A stretch of 64,000 nucleotides of DNA from Chryseobacterium sp. C-71 (GTDB lineage: Bacteria; Bacteroidota; Bacteroidia; Flavobacteriales; Weeksellaceae), in NCBI RefSeq assembly GCF_020911865.1, contig NZ_CP087131.1, forward strand, positions 62,001-126,000, given 5' to 3'. Each line of letters begins with the position of its first letter. Within the stretch, counting starts at the first letter, position 1. Shown here piece after piece: positions 8,047 to 17,064 of the stretch. The position numbers and the translations under genes are program-made. Under the pieces are notes generated by a model. It was not told the DNA's origin, did no database searches, and saw only the letters and a program-made list of their open reading frames with translations.

Positions 8047-9414
8047 TTATTTAATAATCAACTTCTGGCTATACTCTTTTAAATCTCCGGATTTGATATT
8101 GATGTAATAAACTCCTGGAGTAATTCCTGTAACATCAAAGCTATTTTCACTATCAAGTTTTACGCTGTCGATTGCTTTACGACCTTCCGTGCTGATCAGC
8201 TCGATCTTAGCATTTGCAGTCTGTAATCCTTCTACAAAAACTCTTTCATCCGCAGGATTTGGATAAATTTTAATCCCATTCAATGTGTTTTCCTGAACTC
8301 CTAATGTTGATGTGGTGATTTTGTAAATAGTTCCGTTATTGACTGCTGCAACATAAAGCTCCTTTTGATTGTCTTCTCCGAACGTTGAAAAATTATTTCC
8401 GTTAAATGGTGTCGTCCATGTGATGACATTATTGGTGTCTAAAGTTCCGATCTGTGTAGAACAATAATCTGCGAAAAAATATTTTCCCTGAAGACTTGGT
8501 GAAGCTGTTCCTCGGTAAACATATCCGCCTGTTATTGAGCATTTGCCACCAGAATGATCATATACTGCAACAGGGAAAGTCATTGTTGAAGAAGCAGCAC
8601 AACCTGCTGTATTGTATGTGTTGTTTCCTTCATAGCATCTCCATCCGTAGTTTACTCCTGCTGTTGTTACCGGAACTTTGTTGATTTCTTCTATCACGCC
8701 TTGCCCCACATCTGCAATCATTGCATTTCCTGTGGTTTGGTCAAATGAAAACTTCCAGGCATTTCTCAAACCGTAAGACCAGACTTCATCAGCACCATCA
8801 ACTCCGGCTCCAACAAAAGGATTTCCTGACGGGATATTATATGATCCTGTTGAATTAATATCAATTCTTAACATTTTACCCAAAAGTGAATTCTTATTCT
8901 GACCATTATTGTTGGGGTCACCACCGCTGCCTCCATCACCTGTTACAATCCATAAATTACCATCGGGTGCAAAGTGAATGCTTCCGCCATTATGATTGTC
9001 AAAAGGTTTAGGGATGTTTAAAATAATCTTTTCTGTAGTATCATTTGCAACATTCGGATTTGCTGAGCTTACAGTGTATCTGGCCACTACAATATTTCCC
9101 GCTGTATTGTTATAATATACAAAGAAGTATCCGTTGGTTGCATACTGAGGGTGAAAAGCTAAGCCTAGGAGCCCTCGCTCACCACCAAAGGTTATTTTTG
9201 AGCTGATATTCAGAAAGTCAGCGGCATTCACGGTTCCGTTGGGTTGTACGATTTTTATAATTCCATTTTGTTGAACTACAAATAATCGGGTGTCATTGGC
9301 GTGGGTAATCTCAACCGGACTAGTGAATCCAGTTGCAAATTGCGTCAATGCAAAGCTCTGTGCACTGAAAGGTAAGGCAGATAACAAGATTGCCGAAAGT
9401 AATAATTTTCTCAT
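8047..9414 (-). CDS. Secreted PQQ-dependent sugar dehydrogenase (GSDH family) with T9SS sorting domain
   Basis: 455 residues. A signal peptide (LLLSAILLSALPFSAQ) is followed by a glucose/sorbosone dehydrogenase beta-propeller: GERGLLGLAFHPQY near 80, HNGGSIHFAPDGNLWI near 140 and the GDGGSGGDPNN calcium/PQQ loop near 158, WSYGLRNAWKFSFD near 212. The last 80 residues, beginning at IKIYPNPADERV and ending KLIIK, are a type A T9SS C-terminal sorting domain, so the enzyme is exported across the outer membrane. It probably oxidises aldoses at the cell surface; substrate cannot be fixed from sequence. It shares a bidirectional terminator with hemN. Confidence 0.88.
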   Translation of the reverse strand: MRKLLLSAILLSALPFSAQSFALTQFATGFTSPVEITHANDTRLFVVQQNGIIKIVQPNGTVNAADFLNISSKITFGGERGLLGLAFHPQYATNGYFFVYYNNTAGNIVVARYTVSSANPNVANDTTEKIILNIPKPFDNHNGGSIHFAPDGNLWIVTGDGGSGGDPNNNGQNKNSLLGKMLRIDINSTGSYNIPSGNPFVGAGVDGADEVWSYGLRNAWKFSFDQTTGNAMIADVGQGVIEEINKVPVTTAGVNYGWRCYEGNNTYNTAGCAASSTMTFPVAVYDHSGGKCSITGGYVYRGTASPSLQGKYFFADYCSTQIGTLDTNNVITWTTPFNGNNFSTFGEDNQKELYVAAVNNGTIYKITTSTLGVQENTLNGIKIYPNPADERVFVEGLQTANAKIELISTEGRKAIDSVKLDSENSFDVTGITPGVYYINIKSGDLKEYSQKLIIK

Positions 9415-9593
9415 AATATTTTGATATTTAGTGTATTATGTTTAATGAAAATTTCGTACCAAAAGAGAATTAAAAACTTCATTACAAAATATTAAGATAA
9501 ATTGCTGAATCTTTAATTGAAAGCAGAATGCCGATATATCTGAAAATAAACCATTTCTGTTCTTAAAAATTCATAAAATATCAAGAAAATCAT

Positions 9594-9601
9594 TATATTT
9601 G
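9594..9601 (+). promoter_or_regulatory. -7 promoter element for secDF
   Basis: TATATTTG matches TAnnTTTG, 29 bases before the secDF ATG. The upstream TTG element is not obvious. Confidence 0.5.
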
Positions 9602-9630
9602 CCGACTTAATTTAACGTAGTTATAACAAA

Positions 9631-12543
9631 ATGCAAGGAAAAGGACTTATTACAATTGTTGCTATTGTACTAGGGTTAATTTGCTTAAATGAGCTATTAC
9701 CAACATGGTACGCCAGCAAGATTGAAAAGCAGGCAACTGCTATTGCAGGAGACAATCCGGAAAAGTATCAGAAAGAAATCGCAAGACTTTCTAAGGATAC
9801 ACTTAATCTAGGTTTCACAGAACTTTATTACACCAAAGCGAAAGACAAGGAAATGAAACTTGGTCTTGACCTTAAAGGAGGGATCAACGTTCTTTTGGAG
9901 ATCAACCAGAGAGACTTGGTGAATGATTTAACCAATTATTCTACCAATCCTATTTTGATTGAAGCTTTAAACAGAACTGACGAAGCTCAGAAAAACTCTA
10001 CAAGACCTTACATCGATAATTTCTTTGTTGAGTTTAATGCTGTAAACAAAGCAAAAGGAGCTAATCTGAAACTTGCAGATCCTGAAATCTTCGGAAACAC
10101 CAATCTTTCTGAGATTAAATTTAATACTACTGACGAGCAGGTGCAGAGTATCGTGAAAAGAAGAATCGACCTATCGGTAGGTACTGCTTTTGAAGTAATC
10201 AGAACCAGAATCGATAAGCTTGGAGCCATCCAGCCAAACGTTCAGAGAGTTCCTGGTACTGCGAGAATTTCTGTAGAAATGCCTGGTATGAAAGATATCG
10301 ATAAGGTGAAAAAAATGCTTCAGACTTCTGCGAAACTTCAGTTTTGGGAAGTACAGCAGTTTGGTGAGGTAGCACCTTATTTCCAGAATTTAACCAATGC
10401 AGTTTCTACTAAAGGTGATTCTATCGGTGTCGCTAAAAATGTGAATCTGATGGCCTTAATGCAAGGTGGTAAATCTGGTACCCAAAGCTCAGTAGGAAGC
10501 GTGAAATTGTCTGATACTGCTATTGTTAACAAGGTTTTAAACAGTAAAGTTGCTAAGTCTTTAAGACCTGCAAACTTAAAATATACCCAATTCATGTGGG
10601 GTTACAAGCCAGAATCTACGGATACTAACAGCTTGGTTTTATATGCAATCAAAGGTAGCATCAATCAAAAAGCTCCGGTAGATGGTGCAGTAGAAACTGC
10701 TAGTATCGGATATGATGATTTGAGCAGAGTGGTTGTCGACATGCAAATGGATTCTAAAGGTGCTAAAGAATGGAAAACTCTGACAGAAAAAAATGTTGGA
10801 AGACCTGTAGCAGTAACTTTAGATAACAGAGTATATACCGCACCAAATGTTGTTGGTGCTATTCCAAACGGTAGAACTCAAATCTCAGGTAACTTCTCTC
10901 AGGAGGAAGCTAAAGAATTGGTTGACGTTTTAGGAGCTGGTAAATTACCTGCAGGAGCAAAAGTTGTTCAGGCTACGCAGGTAGGTCCTTCATTAGGTGA
11001 AGAATCAATCAATGCAGGGGTAATATCGTTTGCTATTGCATTTTTAATTATCATTGTATACATCGTATTCTATTATGGTGGAGCAGGTGTTTATGCGGTA
11101 ATTGCAATGATCATCAACTTGTTTTATATTTTCGGAATTATGGATTCCGGAGACTTTACATTAACGCTTCCCGGTATTGCTGGTATTGTACTGACAATGG
11201 CGATGGCGGTTGATACCAACGTAATTATTTACGAAAGAACCAAAGAAGAACTTTTTGCAGGAAAAAATATTCTTGAAGCTTACAGAGACGGATTTAAACA
11301 TGCTTTAAATGCAATTATTGATGGTCACCTTACAACTTTATTAACAGCAGTAGTATTGTTCTTCTTCGGAACGGGTCCTATTAAAGGATTTGCTTTAACG
11401 TTGATGATTGGTATTGTAATGACACTTTTCACTTCGGTAGCACTTTCTAGAGTAATGATTTTCTCAAGATTAGAAAAAGGTAAAGGTCTTTCAGTTTGGA
11501 CTCCTCCTACAAAAAACCTTTTCAGAAATACTTGGATCGACTTTATCGGAAAAAGAAAAATCGCTTATACTGTATCAGCTATATTAACAGTTATATGTTT
11601 GGTTTCAATCTTCACAAACGGTTTCAAATACGGAATTGATTTTACGGGAGGTAGAAATTATGTAGTTAGATTCGATAAGGATGTGAAAGCGGAAGATATT
11701 GAGCAAAAACTAGTAAAAGTATTTGCAACCTCAGATGGGAAAAATTCTTCTGTAGAAGCTAAAACCTTCGGTAATGACAGACAATTGAAAATCTCAACAG
11801 ATTATTTAATTGATGATGAATCTTTGAAAGCTGACCAAACAGTTGAACAAAAATTATTTGAAGGTTTGAAATCAAATCTACCAACTAATACAACGATACA
11901 AGATTTTAAATCAGCAGATAATGCTAGTGTAGGTATTGTATCTTCTGAAAAAGTAGGTCCTACGGTTGCCGATGATATTAAAACGCATGGTATTCTAGCT
12001 GTAGTAGCTGCATTGGGTGGTATTTTTATTTATATCCTTGTGAGATTTAGAAAATGGCAATTCTCCTTAGGAGCAGTAGCTGCTTTATTCCATGATGCGG
12101 TGATTATTTTAGGTGCTTATTCACTCCTACACAGAATCATGCCATTCAATATGGAAATCAATCAGGATTTTGTAGCTGCAATTCTTACAGTATTGGGTTA
12201 TTCTATCAATGATACCGTAATTATCTTCGATAGAATTAGAGAGTATTTAAGAGAAAAGAAATCAATAACATTGGCAGGATTATTTGATGATTCTATTTCT
12301 AGTACTTTAGGTAGAACTTTCAATACCACTTTTACCGTATTACTTGTAATTCTTGCAATCTTTATTTTCGGAGGAGATAATCTTAGAGGATTTATGTTTG
12401 CATTACTTATCGGAATAGGCTTTGGTGCATACTCATCAATATTTATCGCATCTGCGATTGCCTATGACTTCTTGAAATCTGGAAAAGAAGAAGAAGTACA
12501 TGGTAAAACAACCACAAACAAAGAAGTTCTTGCTTCAAAATAA
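9631..12543 (+). CDS. secDF: Protein translocase subunit SecDF (fused)
   Basis: 970 residues, a natural SecD-SecF fusion typical of Bacteroidota. An N-terminal membrane segment precedes the large periplasmic P1 region (KLGLDLKGGINVLLEI near 75). The SecD transmembrane signature GIVLTMAMAVDTNVIIYER is near 515-535 and the SecF counterpart GYSINDTVIIFDRIRE near 855-870. The SecF half starts with its own membrane helix and GIDFTGGRNY. The protein uses the proton motive force to help SecYEG complete export. It is monocistronic, with its own promoter and terminator. Confidence 0.95.
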   Translation: MQGKGLITIVAIVLGLICLNELLPTWYASKIEKQATAIAGDNPEKYQKEIARLSKDTLNLGFTELYYTKAKDKEMKLGLDLKGGINVLLEINQRDLVNDLTNYSTNPILIEALNRTDEAQKNSTRPYIDNFFVEFNAVNKAKGANLKLADPEIFGNTNLSEIKFNTTDEQVQSIVKRRIDLSVGTAFEVIRTRIDKLGAIQPNVQRVPGTARISVEMPGMKDIDKVKKMLQTSAKLQFWEVQQFGEVAPYFQNLTNAVSTKGDSIGVAKNVNLMALMQGGKSGTQSSVGSVKLSDTAIVNKVLNSKVAKSLRPANLKYTQFMWGYKPESTDTNSLVLYAIKGSINQKAPVDGAVETASIGYDDLSRVVVDMQMDSKGAKEWKTLTEKNVGRPVAVTLDNRVYTAPNVVGAIPNGRTQISGNFSQEEAKELVDVLGAGKLPAGAKVVQATQVGPSLGEESINAGVISFAIAFLIIIVYIVFYYGGAGVYAVIAMIINLFYIFGIMDSGDFTLTLPGIAGIVLTMAMAVDTNVIIYERTKEELFAGKNILEAYRDGFKHALNAIIDGHLTTLLTAVVLFFFGTGPIKGFALTLMIGIVMTLFTSVALSRVMIFSRLEKGKGLSVWTPPTKNLFRNTWIDFIGKRKIAYTVSAILTVICLVSIFTNGFKYGIDFTGGRNYVVRFDKDVKAEDIEQKLVKVFATSDGKNSSVEAKTFGNDRQLKISTDYLIDDESLKADQTVEQKLFEGLKSNLPTNTTIQDFKSADNASVGIVSSEKVGPTVADDIKTHGILAVVAALGGIFIYILVRFRKWQFSLGAVAALFHDAVIILGAYSLLHRIMPFNMEINQDFVAAILTVLGYSINDTVIIFDRIREYLREKKSITLAGLFDDSISSTLGRTFNTTFTVLLVILAIFIFGGDNLRGFMFALLIGIGFGAYSSIFIASAIAYDFLKSGKEEEVHGKTTTNKEVLASK

Positions 12544-12562
12544 ATTTAACTACATTAAATAC

Positions 12563-12597
12563 AAAAAGAGCCTTTCATCTGAAGGGCTCTTTTTTTG
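12563..12597 (+). terminator. Intrinsic terminator after secDF
   Basis: AAAAAGAGCC pairs with GGCTCTTTTT around a short loop and is followed by a T7 run, 20 bases after the secDF stop. Confidence 0.85.
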
Positions 12598-12873
12598 CCT
12601 TAATCTCTAATACATTTTTCTCCTTTTAGAGATTGGAATAAACCTCTTATTTTAAATAAAATTAAAAAGACCCTGATTTTTTCTGAAATTTTTCATTTTA
12701 AATCAAAAATAATCTGCGCAAATCTGCGTAATCTGTGGGATTTAATTTTTCCCACTAATTTGAGTTTTCATGCTCAACAATAGAATTAAATTTAAAACTA
12801 AAAATTAATAGCAATATTAAACTTTACACTCACAATATCCCTTTTCCCAATATTTCCTTACTTTTGCACCATT
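12598..12873. other. Intergenic gap secDF - MFS gene
   Basis: About 275 AT-rich bases. At roughly 12708-12740 there is the motif AATCTGCGCAAATCTGCGTA followed by ATCTGTGGG, which has the look of a dispersed Bacteroidota intergenic repeat. The right end holds the promoter of the MFS gene. No coding sequence is seen. Confidence 0.5.
12859..12866 (+). promoter_or_regulatory. -7 promoter element for the Tet-like MFS gene
   Basis: TACTTTTG matches TAnnTTTG and ends only 7 bases before the ATG at 12874, so the transcript would be leaderless or nearly so. Confidence 0.6.
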
Positions 12874-14091
12874 ATGGAAAAATCGAAAAAGAAAGCAGCC
12901 ATGAGCTTTATTTTCATCACCTTACTAATTGATATTACAGGGTGGGGAATTATTATTCCGGTGGTTCCGGCATTGATCAAAGAGTTGATTCATGCGGATA
13001 TCAGCGAAGCTGCCAAATATGGTGGCTGGCTTGGTTTTGCGTATGCATTTACCCAATTTATTTTTTCGCCTATTGTTGGGAATCTGAGTGACAAATTCGG
13101 ACGAAGACCCATAATTTTGATTTCACTTTTCGGTTTTGCGGTAGATTATATTCTTTTAGCGTTATCACCAACAATAATCTGGCTTTTTGCAGGGAGAATT
13201 ATTGCCGGAATTACAGGAGCAAGTGTGACCACAGCAAGCGCTTATATTGCAGATATTTCAACCGATGAGGACAGAGCAAAGAACTTTGGATTGATCGGTG
13301 CTGCGTTTGGTCTTGGATTTATTATAGGCCCTGTGATTGGTGGTATTTTAGGACATTACGGAGCGAGAGTCCCATTTTATGCAGCGGCGGTTTTGTGTCT
13401 GCTAAATTTCCTTTATGGCTATTTCATTCTTCCGGAAAGTTTAGATAAAGACAAAAGAAGAGAATTCAGTTGGAAGCGTGCAAATCCTGTCGGTTCATTT
13501 AAATTTTTAGGCAAGCATCCGGAAATTTCAGGTTTAATTGTTGCTTTAATTTTAATCTATATCGCAGGTCATGCGGTTCAGAGCAACTGGAGTTTCTTCA
13601 CCATGTATGAATTTGATTGGACAGAAAGAATGGTTGGAATTTCTCTTGGTGTTGTCGGACTTTTAGTAGGCTTGGTACAAGGAGTTTTAATTCGATGGAC
13701 GACACCAAAATTAGGCGAGCAAAAAAGTATTTATTACGGTTTAGCCTTATATGCATTGGGAATGTTATTGTTTTCATTTGCCACAGAAGGCTGGATGATG
13801 TTTGTATTTTTAATTCCCTATTGTTTAGGTGGAATTTGCGGGCCGGCTTTGCAGTCTGTGATTACCAAAAGTGTTCCCAGCAACGAACAAGGGGAACTTC
13901 AGGGAGCTTTAACGAGTTTAATGAGTGCAACTTCAATTATCGGTCCGCCAATGATGACGCAGTTATTTTTCTATTTTACCCATAAAGATGCACCTTTTAA
14001 ATTTTCAGGAGCTCCGTTCTTTTTGGCGTTTATTTTGATGACCATTAGTGTAATCGTTACTTACTATACTTTTCAGAAAAAGAAATCCTAA
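12874..14091 (+). CDS. MFS drug efflux transporter, TetA-like (DHA1)
   Basis: 405 residues with about 12 membrane segments. The first helix carries the DITGWGIIIPVVPAL motif of the Tet/TCR group, and the loop 2-3 motif A is GNLSDKFGRRPI. GRIIAGITGAS in helix 4 and GLGFIIGPVIGG in helix 5 (antiporter motif C) support a proton-driven exporter in the inner membrane. A chromosomal copy of this kind does not by itself prove tetracycline resistance; the substrate is unassigned. It has its own near-leaderless promoter. Confidence 0.85.
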   Translation: MEKSKKKAAMSFIFITLLIDITGWGIIIPVVPALIKELIHADISEAAKYGGWLGFAYAFTQFIFSPIVGNLSDKFGRRPIILISLFGFAVDYILLALSPTIIWLFAGRIIAGITGASVTTASAYIADISTDEDRAKNFGLIGAAFGLGFIIGPVIGGILGHYGARVPFYAAAVLCLLNFLYGYFILPESLDKDKRREFSWKRANPVGSFKFLGKHPEISGLIVALILIYIAGHAVQSNWSFFTMYEFDWTERMVGISLGVVGLLVGLVQGVLIRWTTPKLGEQKSIYYGLALYALGMLLFSFATEGWMMFVFLIPYCLGGICGPALQSVITKSVPSNEQGELQGALTSLMSATSIIGPPMMTQLFFYFTHKDAPFKFSGAPFFLAFILMTISVIVTYYTFQKKKS

Positions 14092-14150
14092 AACGTGTGG
14101 TTTTTAGAAAAAATTCGGAAATATTTATATTATGTGATGTGAATTTTTCA

Positions 14151-14158
14151 TATTTTTG
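14151..14158 (+). promoter_or_regulatory. -7 promoter element for the YHYH operon
   Basis: TATTTTTG matches TAnnTTTG, 17 bases before the ATG at 14176. It would drive the three overlapping lipoprotein genes. Confidence 0.5.
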
Positions 14159-14175
14159 CTGGAAATAACATAAAT

Positions 14176-14940
14176 ATGAAAATTGAAAGAATGATGCTCG
14201 CATTGCTTGCATCAGCAATGTTTCTAAGCTGTAGCAGTAATGATGAAGCTACTCAGGAAGAAAGTAGTAATAATAATTCGTCTACAGTTCCGGCAATTTA
14301 CAGCAAAATTTATGGTGCTTCAAGCATCACTTCAGACGGAACTTATGTCTATATAAAAACAACAGGCACTCCGGATCATAAAAGTGTTTATTATTCTACA
14401 AGTAACAGTTTGTACGAAAATTTCTCAGGAACAACTTTTGGAGGCTTTACATTTTCAAAAAATCCAAATTCTATTTCTACTAAAAATTATACATTTAAAA
14501 TTCCGATAAATCCTGTAATGGCTTCTAATCATGCAGCAACGCCTTTAGGTCCTATAGGAATTTCGCTAAATGGTGTTCCGTTTTTTAACCAATATGCAGG
14601 TCCTAATCAACCACTTAGCGGGGAAATCGTTTCTTTTGATCAATATTGGGGACATCCTGCACCAGGCGGAGATTATCACTATCATGTAGAACCAAAATAT
14701 CTTACAACCGTTAAAGCTTCAAAATCTGCTTTATTAGGTTTTTTATTGGATGGTTTTCCGGTTTACGGACCTGAAGAAAATGGTTCTGCAGTTGCTAATG
14801 CTTCTTTAGACGCATATCATGGCCATACAAGTGTGACGGCAGATTATCCGGCCGGGATTTATCATTACCACATCACAAATACAGATCCCTATATTAACGG
14901 AAACGGGTTTTATGGCACTGCGGGTACTGTCAGCAATTAG
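14176..14940 (+). CDS. YHYH-domain lipoprotein
   Basis: 254 residues. The lipobox MFLSC (Cys19) is followed by a Ser/Asn-rich linker. The YHYH family signature is present twice: YHYH at 167-170 in the GGDYHYH block and YHYH at 229-232 near the end, with the LDGFPVYGP motif between them. The family is found in many bacteria but its role is not established; clustered His and Tyr suggest metal binding (inference). It is the first gene of an operon in which each gene overlaps the next by 29 bases, and the third is a copper-type SCO1 protein. Confidence 0.85.
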   Translation: MKIERMMLALLASAMFLSCSSNDEATQEESSNNNSSTVPAIYSKIYGASSITSDGTYVYIKTTGTPDHKSVYYSTSNSLYENFSGTTFGGFTFSKNPNSISTKNYTFKIPINPVMASNHAATPLGPIGISLNGVPFFNQYAGPNQPLSGEIVSFDQYWGHPAPGGDYHYHVEPKYLTTVKASKSALLGFLLDGFPVYGPEENGSAVANASLDAYHGHTSVTADYPAGIYHYHITNTDPYINGNGFYGTAGTVSN

Positions 14941-15484
14941 CATTTTATTTTTAATAATTTCCTGTCATTCATCTGATCAGGAAAAATTGAAATATTATAA
15001 CTTTTCCGTGCTTCATCTGGAAAACAATAATGGTTTGGTGAAGAATAATGGTCAACCATTTACAGGAATTGTGTATTCATTTTATCCTAATACAAAAGAT
15101 ACTGCCGAAGTGATGGGCTTTAATAAAGGAAAAGAACATTCTGAATGGAAAAGATTTTTCCCAAACGGTAAACTGATGCAGCAACGTTATTTTGATAACG
15201 GAATCAAAGTTAAAACTCTAAAGGAATGGTGGGAAAACGGAAAGCCAAAATTATCAGCTTCTTTTTTGAAAGGTGAAAATAATGGCGAATTTAAAGAATG
15301 GAATAGGGATGGAAGACTTGTAAAACAAATGCATTATAGTGTAGGATATGAAGAAGGAAGCCAGAAACAATTCTATGATAACGGAAAAATTAGATCAAAT
15401 TATATCATGAGAGATGGTAAAAGATATGGTTTGCTCGGAACTAAAAATTGTGTGAATGTCAAAGACAGTGTTTTTCAGAAGTAG
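14912..15484 (+). CDS. MORN-repeat-like (YwqK-type) lipoprotein
   Basis: 190 residues. The signal peptide ends in a lipobox IISC (Cys18). From about residue 75 there are tandem beta-hairpin repeats of the MORN/YwqK type: KRFFPNGKLMQQRYFDNG, KEWWENGKPKL, KEWNRDGRLVKQ and KQFYDNGKIRSNY. Such repeats are common in surface lipoproteins; function is unknown. It starts 29 bases inside the upstream YHYH gene and its end overlaps the downstream SCO1 gene by 29 bases, so the three are probably translated together. Confidence 0.75.
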   Translation: MALRVLSAISILFLIISCHSSDQEKLKYYNFSVLHLENNNGLVKNNGQPFTGIVYSFYPNTKDTAEVMGFNKGKEHSEWKRFFPNGKLMQQRYFDNGIKVKTLKEWWENGKPKLSASFLKGENNGEFKEWNRDGRLVKQMHYSVGYEEGSQKQFYDNGKIRSNYIMRDGKRYGLLGTKNCVNVKDSVFQK

Positions 15485-16094
15485 TTTTATTATTCTTTTA
15501 ATGTTTGTTTCCTGCAAGCAAAATAGTGAAATCCCTTACTATAATACTCCGGATTTTGAGCCGCATTTTTTGTCAAAGCATGATGCCCTAAAAGAAGTTC
15601 CACACACGATTGCTCCTTTTTCTTTTACAGATCAGGATCAGAAAATAATTACAGATAAAACTGTAGATCATAAGATACACGTTGCAAGTTTTATTTTTAC
15701 TTCCTGTGGAAGTATTTGTCCTGTTATGATTAAGAATCTAAGTGCCGTAAGTGAAAAATACGAAAAAAACGAAGATGTAATTTTGCTGTCATTTTCTGTA
15801 ACCCCTTGGATTGATACACCGAAAAAGCTTAAAGACTTTAAGAATGAAAATAAAATAAGCAATAAGAATTGGCATTTTTTAACCGGAAAAAAAGGAGAAA
15901 TTTATCAATTGGCAAGGCGATCTTATTTTGCAGAAGAGGATTTAGGATTTACAAGTGACAGTACAAAATTTCTTCATACAGAACACATTATATTAGCAGA
16001 TCAAAACAAAAAAATAAGAGGAATATACAACGGAACTTTACAGACTGATATAGAGCAGCTTATTAAAGATATAGATGTTTTGAGAAAAGAGTAA
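15456..16094 (+). CDS. SCO1/SenC family copper-binding lipoprotein
   Basis: 212 residues. The lipobox is FVSC (Cys20). The thioredoxin-like fold carries the copper motif C84-x3-C88-P in TSCGSICPVM and the third ligand His174 in FLHTE, followed by the strand IILAD. SCO proteins deliver copper to the CuA site of cytochrome oxidase or other periplasmic copper enzymes. There is no oxidase gene nearby, and the linkage to YHYH and MORN-like lipoproteins suggests service to a different copper process (inference). It is the last gene of the overlapping trio. Confidence 0.85.
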   Translation: MSKTVFFRSSFIILLMFVSCKQNSEIPYYNTPDFEPHFLSKHDALKEVPHTIAPFSFTDQDQKIITDKTVDHKIHVASFIFTSCGSICPVMIKNLSAVSEKYEKNEDVILLSFSVTPWIDTPKKLKDFKNENKISNKNWHFLTGKKGEIYQLARRSYFAEEDLGFTSDSTKFLHTEHIILADQNKKIRGIYNGTLQTDIEQLIKDIDVLRKE

Positions 16095-16167
16095 TTTAAA
16101 ACTTAATTTTTTATTAAATCTTAAAATTAGGACTTTCAGATTCATATATCTTTTGTAATTTAGCATC

Positions 16168-16500
16168 ATGGAATTAAGCATTGGAGAAATGGCATTAATC
16201 GCCATTGCGATTGTAGTTTTATTCGGTCCGGATAAACTGCCTCAGATTGCCCGTGATCTAGGATCCGGAGTGAGAAAAATGCGTGGGGCAGTAGAAGATA
16301 TCAAGACCGAAATCATGAAAGAGACAGATAATCCTGTTTCTGAAATCAAACGTGAAATCGAAAAAGTAAAAGATGCTGCCAAAGATTTTGATCCTACAAA
16401 AAATCTTCAGAAAGATTTGATGGGTGAACCTTCTGTATCTGAAACACCAAAGATCAAACCTTCGGATGATGATACCTATGAAGGGCCTGTAAGCAGATAA
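16168..16500 (+). CDS. tatA: Sec-independent translocase TatA/E
   Basis: 110 residues. A single N-terminal membrane helix (ALIAIAIVVLF) leads into the conserved FGPDKLPQIARDLGSG hinge and amphipathic helix, then an acidic, unstructured tail. It forms the protein-conducting ring of the Tat system with TatC, which is not in the window. The next gene begins 2 bases after its stop, so the PAP2 and TPR genes are probably cotranscribed. Confidence 0.9.
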   Translation: MELSIGEMALIAIAIVVLFGPDKLPQIARDLGSGVRKMRGAVEDIKTEIMKETDNPVSEIKREIEKVKDAAKDFDPTKNLQKDLMGEPSVSETPKIKPSDDDTYEGPVSR

Positions 16501-16502
16501 TA

Positions 16503-17063
16503 ATGGAAGAGATCATTCTTGAAGATAAAAAGGCATTTCTGTACCTTAATAATTTAGGAGATACGCCATTCGATCAGTTTTGGCTCATGGTTTCCGGAAC
16601 ATGGATCTGGGTACCGCTTTACATTATTTTCTGTTATTTTCTTTATAAAAATTTTAAGCTTAAATCTTTACTGTATATTCTTCTTTTCGTTGCCATCGGG
16701 GTCACGATTTCCGATCAGGTATCAGGGATTTTCAAATACGGAGTTGCGAGATTAAGGCCTTGTCACGACCCAAGTTTACAGTCTTATATGAGAATTGTAA
16801 AATGTGGCGGACAATTCGGTTTTTACTCTGCACATGCCTCAAATACCTTCTTTTTAGCAAGTTATTTAAGTTTTCTGTTAAAAGATAAGCTTAAGTGGTT
16901 TCCTTATGTTATATTTGTTTGGGCTGTGGTGGTATCATACAGTCGCATTTATTTAGGAGTGCATTTCCCGATAGATATTTTGGTGGGGGCGTTTGTTGGA
17001 ATTTTATTGGGAGCGATATTTTCTGTGCTCGCAAAAAAAGTCATCAACAAACAAACTATATAA
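16503..17063 (+). CDS. PAP2-family membrane phosphatase
   Basis: 186 residues with about five membrane segments. The three acid-phosphatase motifs are visible: the KYGVARLRP stretch (C1), YSAHASNTFF in place of PSGH (C2) and SRIYLGVHFPIDIL (C3, with the catalytic His and Asp). Family members dephosphorylate undecaprenyl diphosphate or lipid phosphates at the outer face of the inner membrane. Small single-domain enzymes of this type are candidates for undecaprenyl-diphosphatase. It lies between tatA and a TPR gene with gaps of 2 and 1 bases. Confidence 0.85.
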   Translation: MEEIILEDKKAFLYLNNLGDTPFDQFWLMVSGTWIWVPLYIIFCYFLYKNFKLKSLLYILLFVAIGVTISDQVSGIFKYGVARLRPCHDPSLQSYMRIVKCGGQFGFYSAHASNTFFLASYLSFLLKDKLKWFPYVIFVWAVVVSYSRIYLGVHFPIDILVGAFVGILLGAIFSVLAKKVINKQTI

Positions 17064-17064
17064 A

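Noticed and set aside
16993..17064. Upstream in-frame start for the TPR protein
   Set aside because: It lies within the PAP2 gene, puts residues before a clear signal peptide, and the ATG at 17065 directly follows the PAP2 stop.
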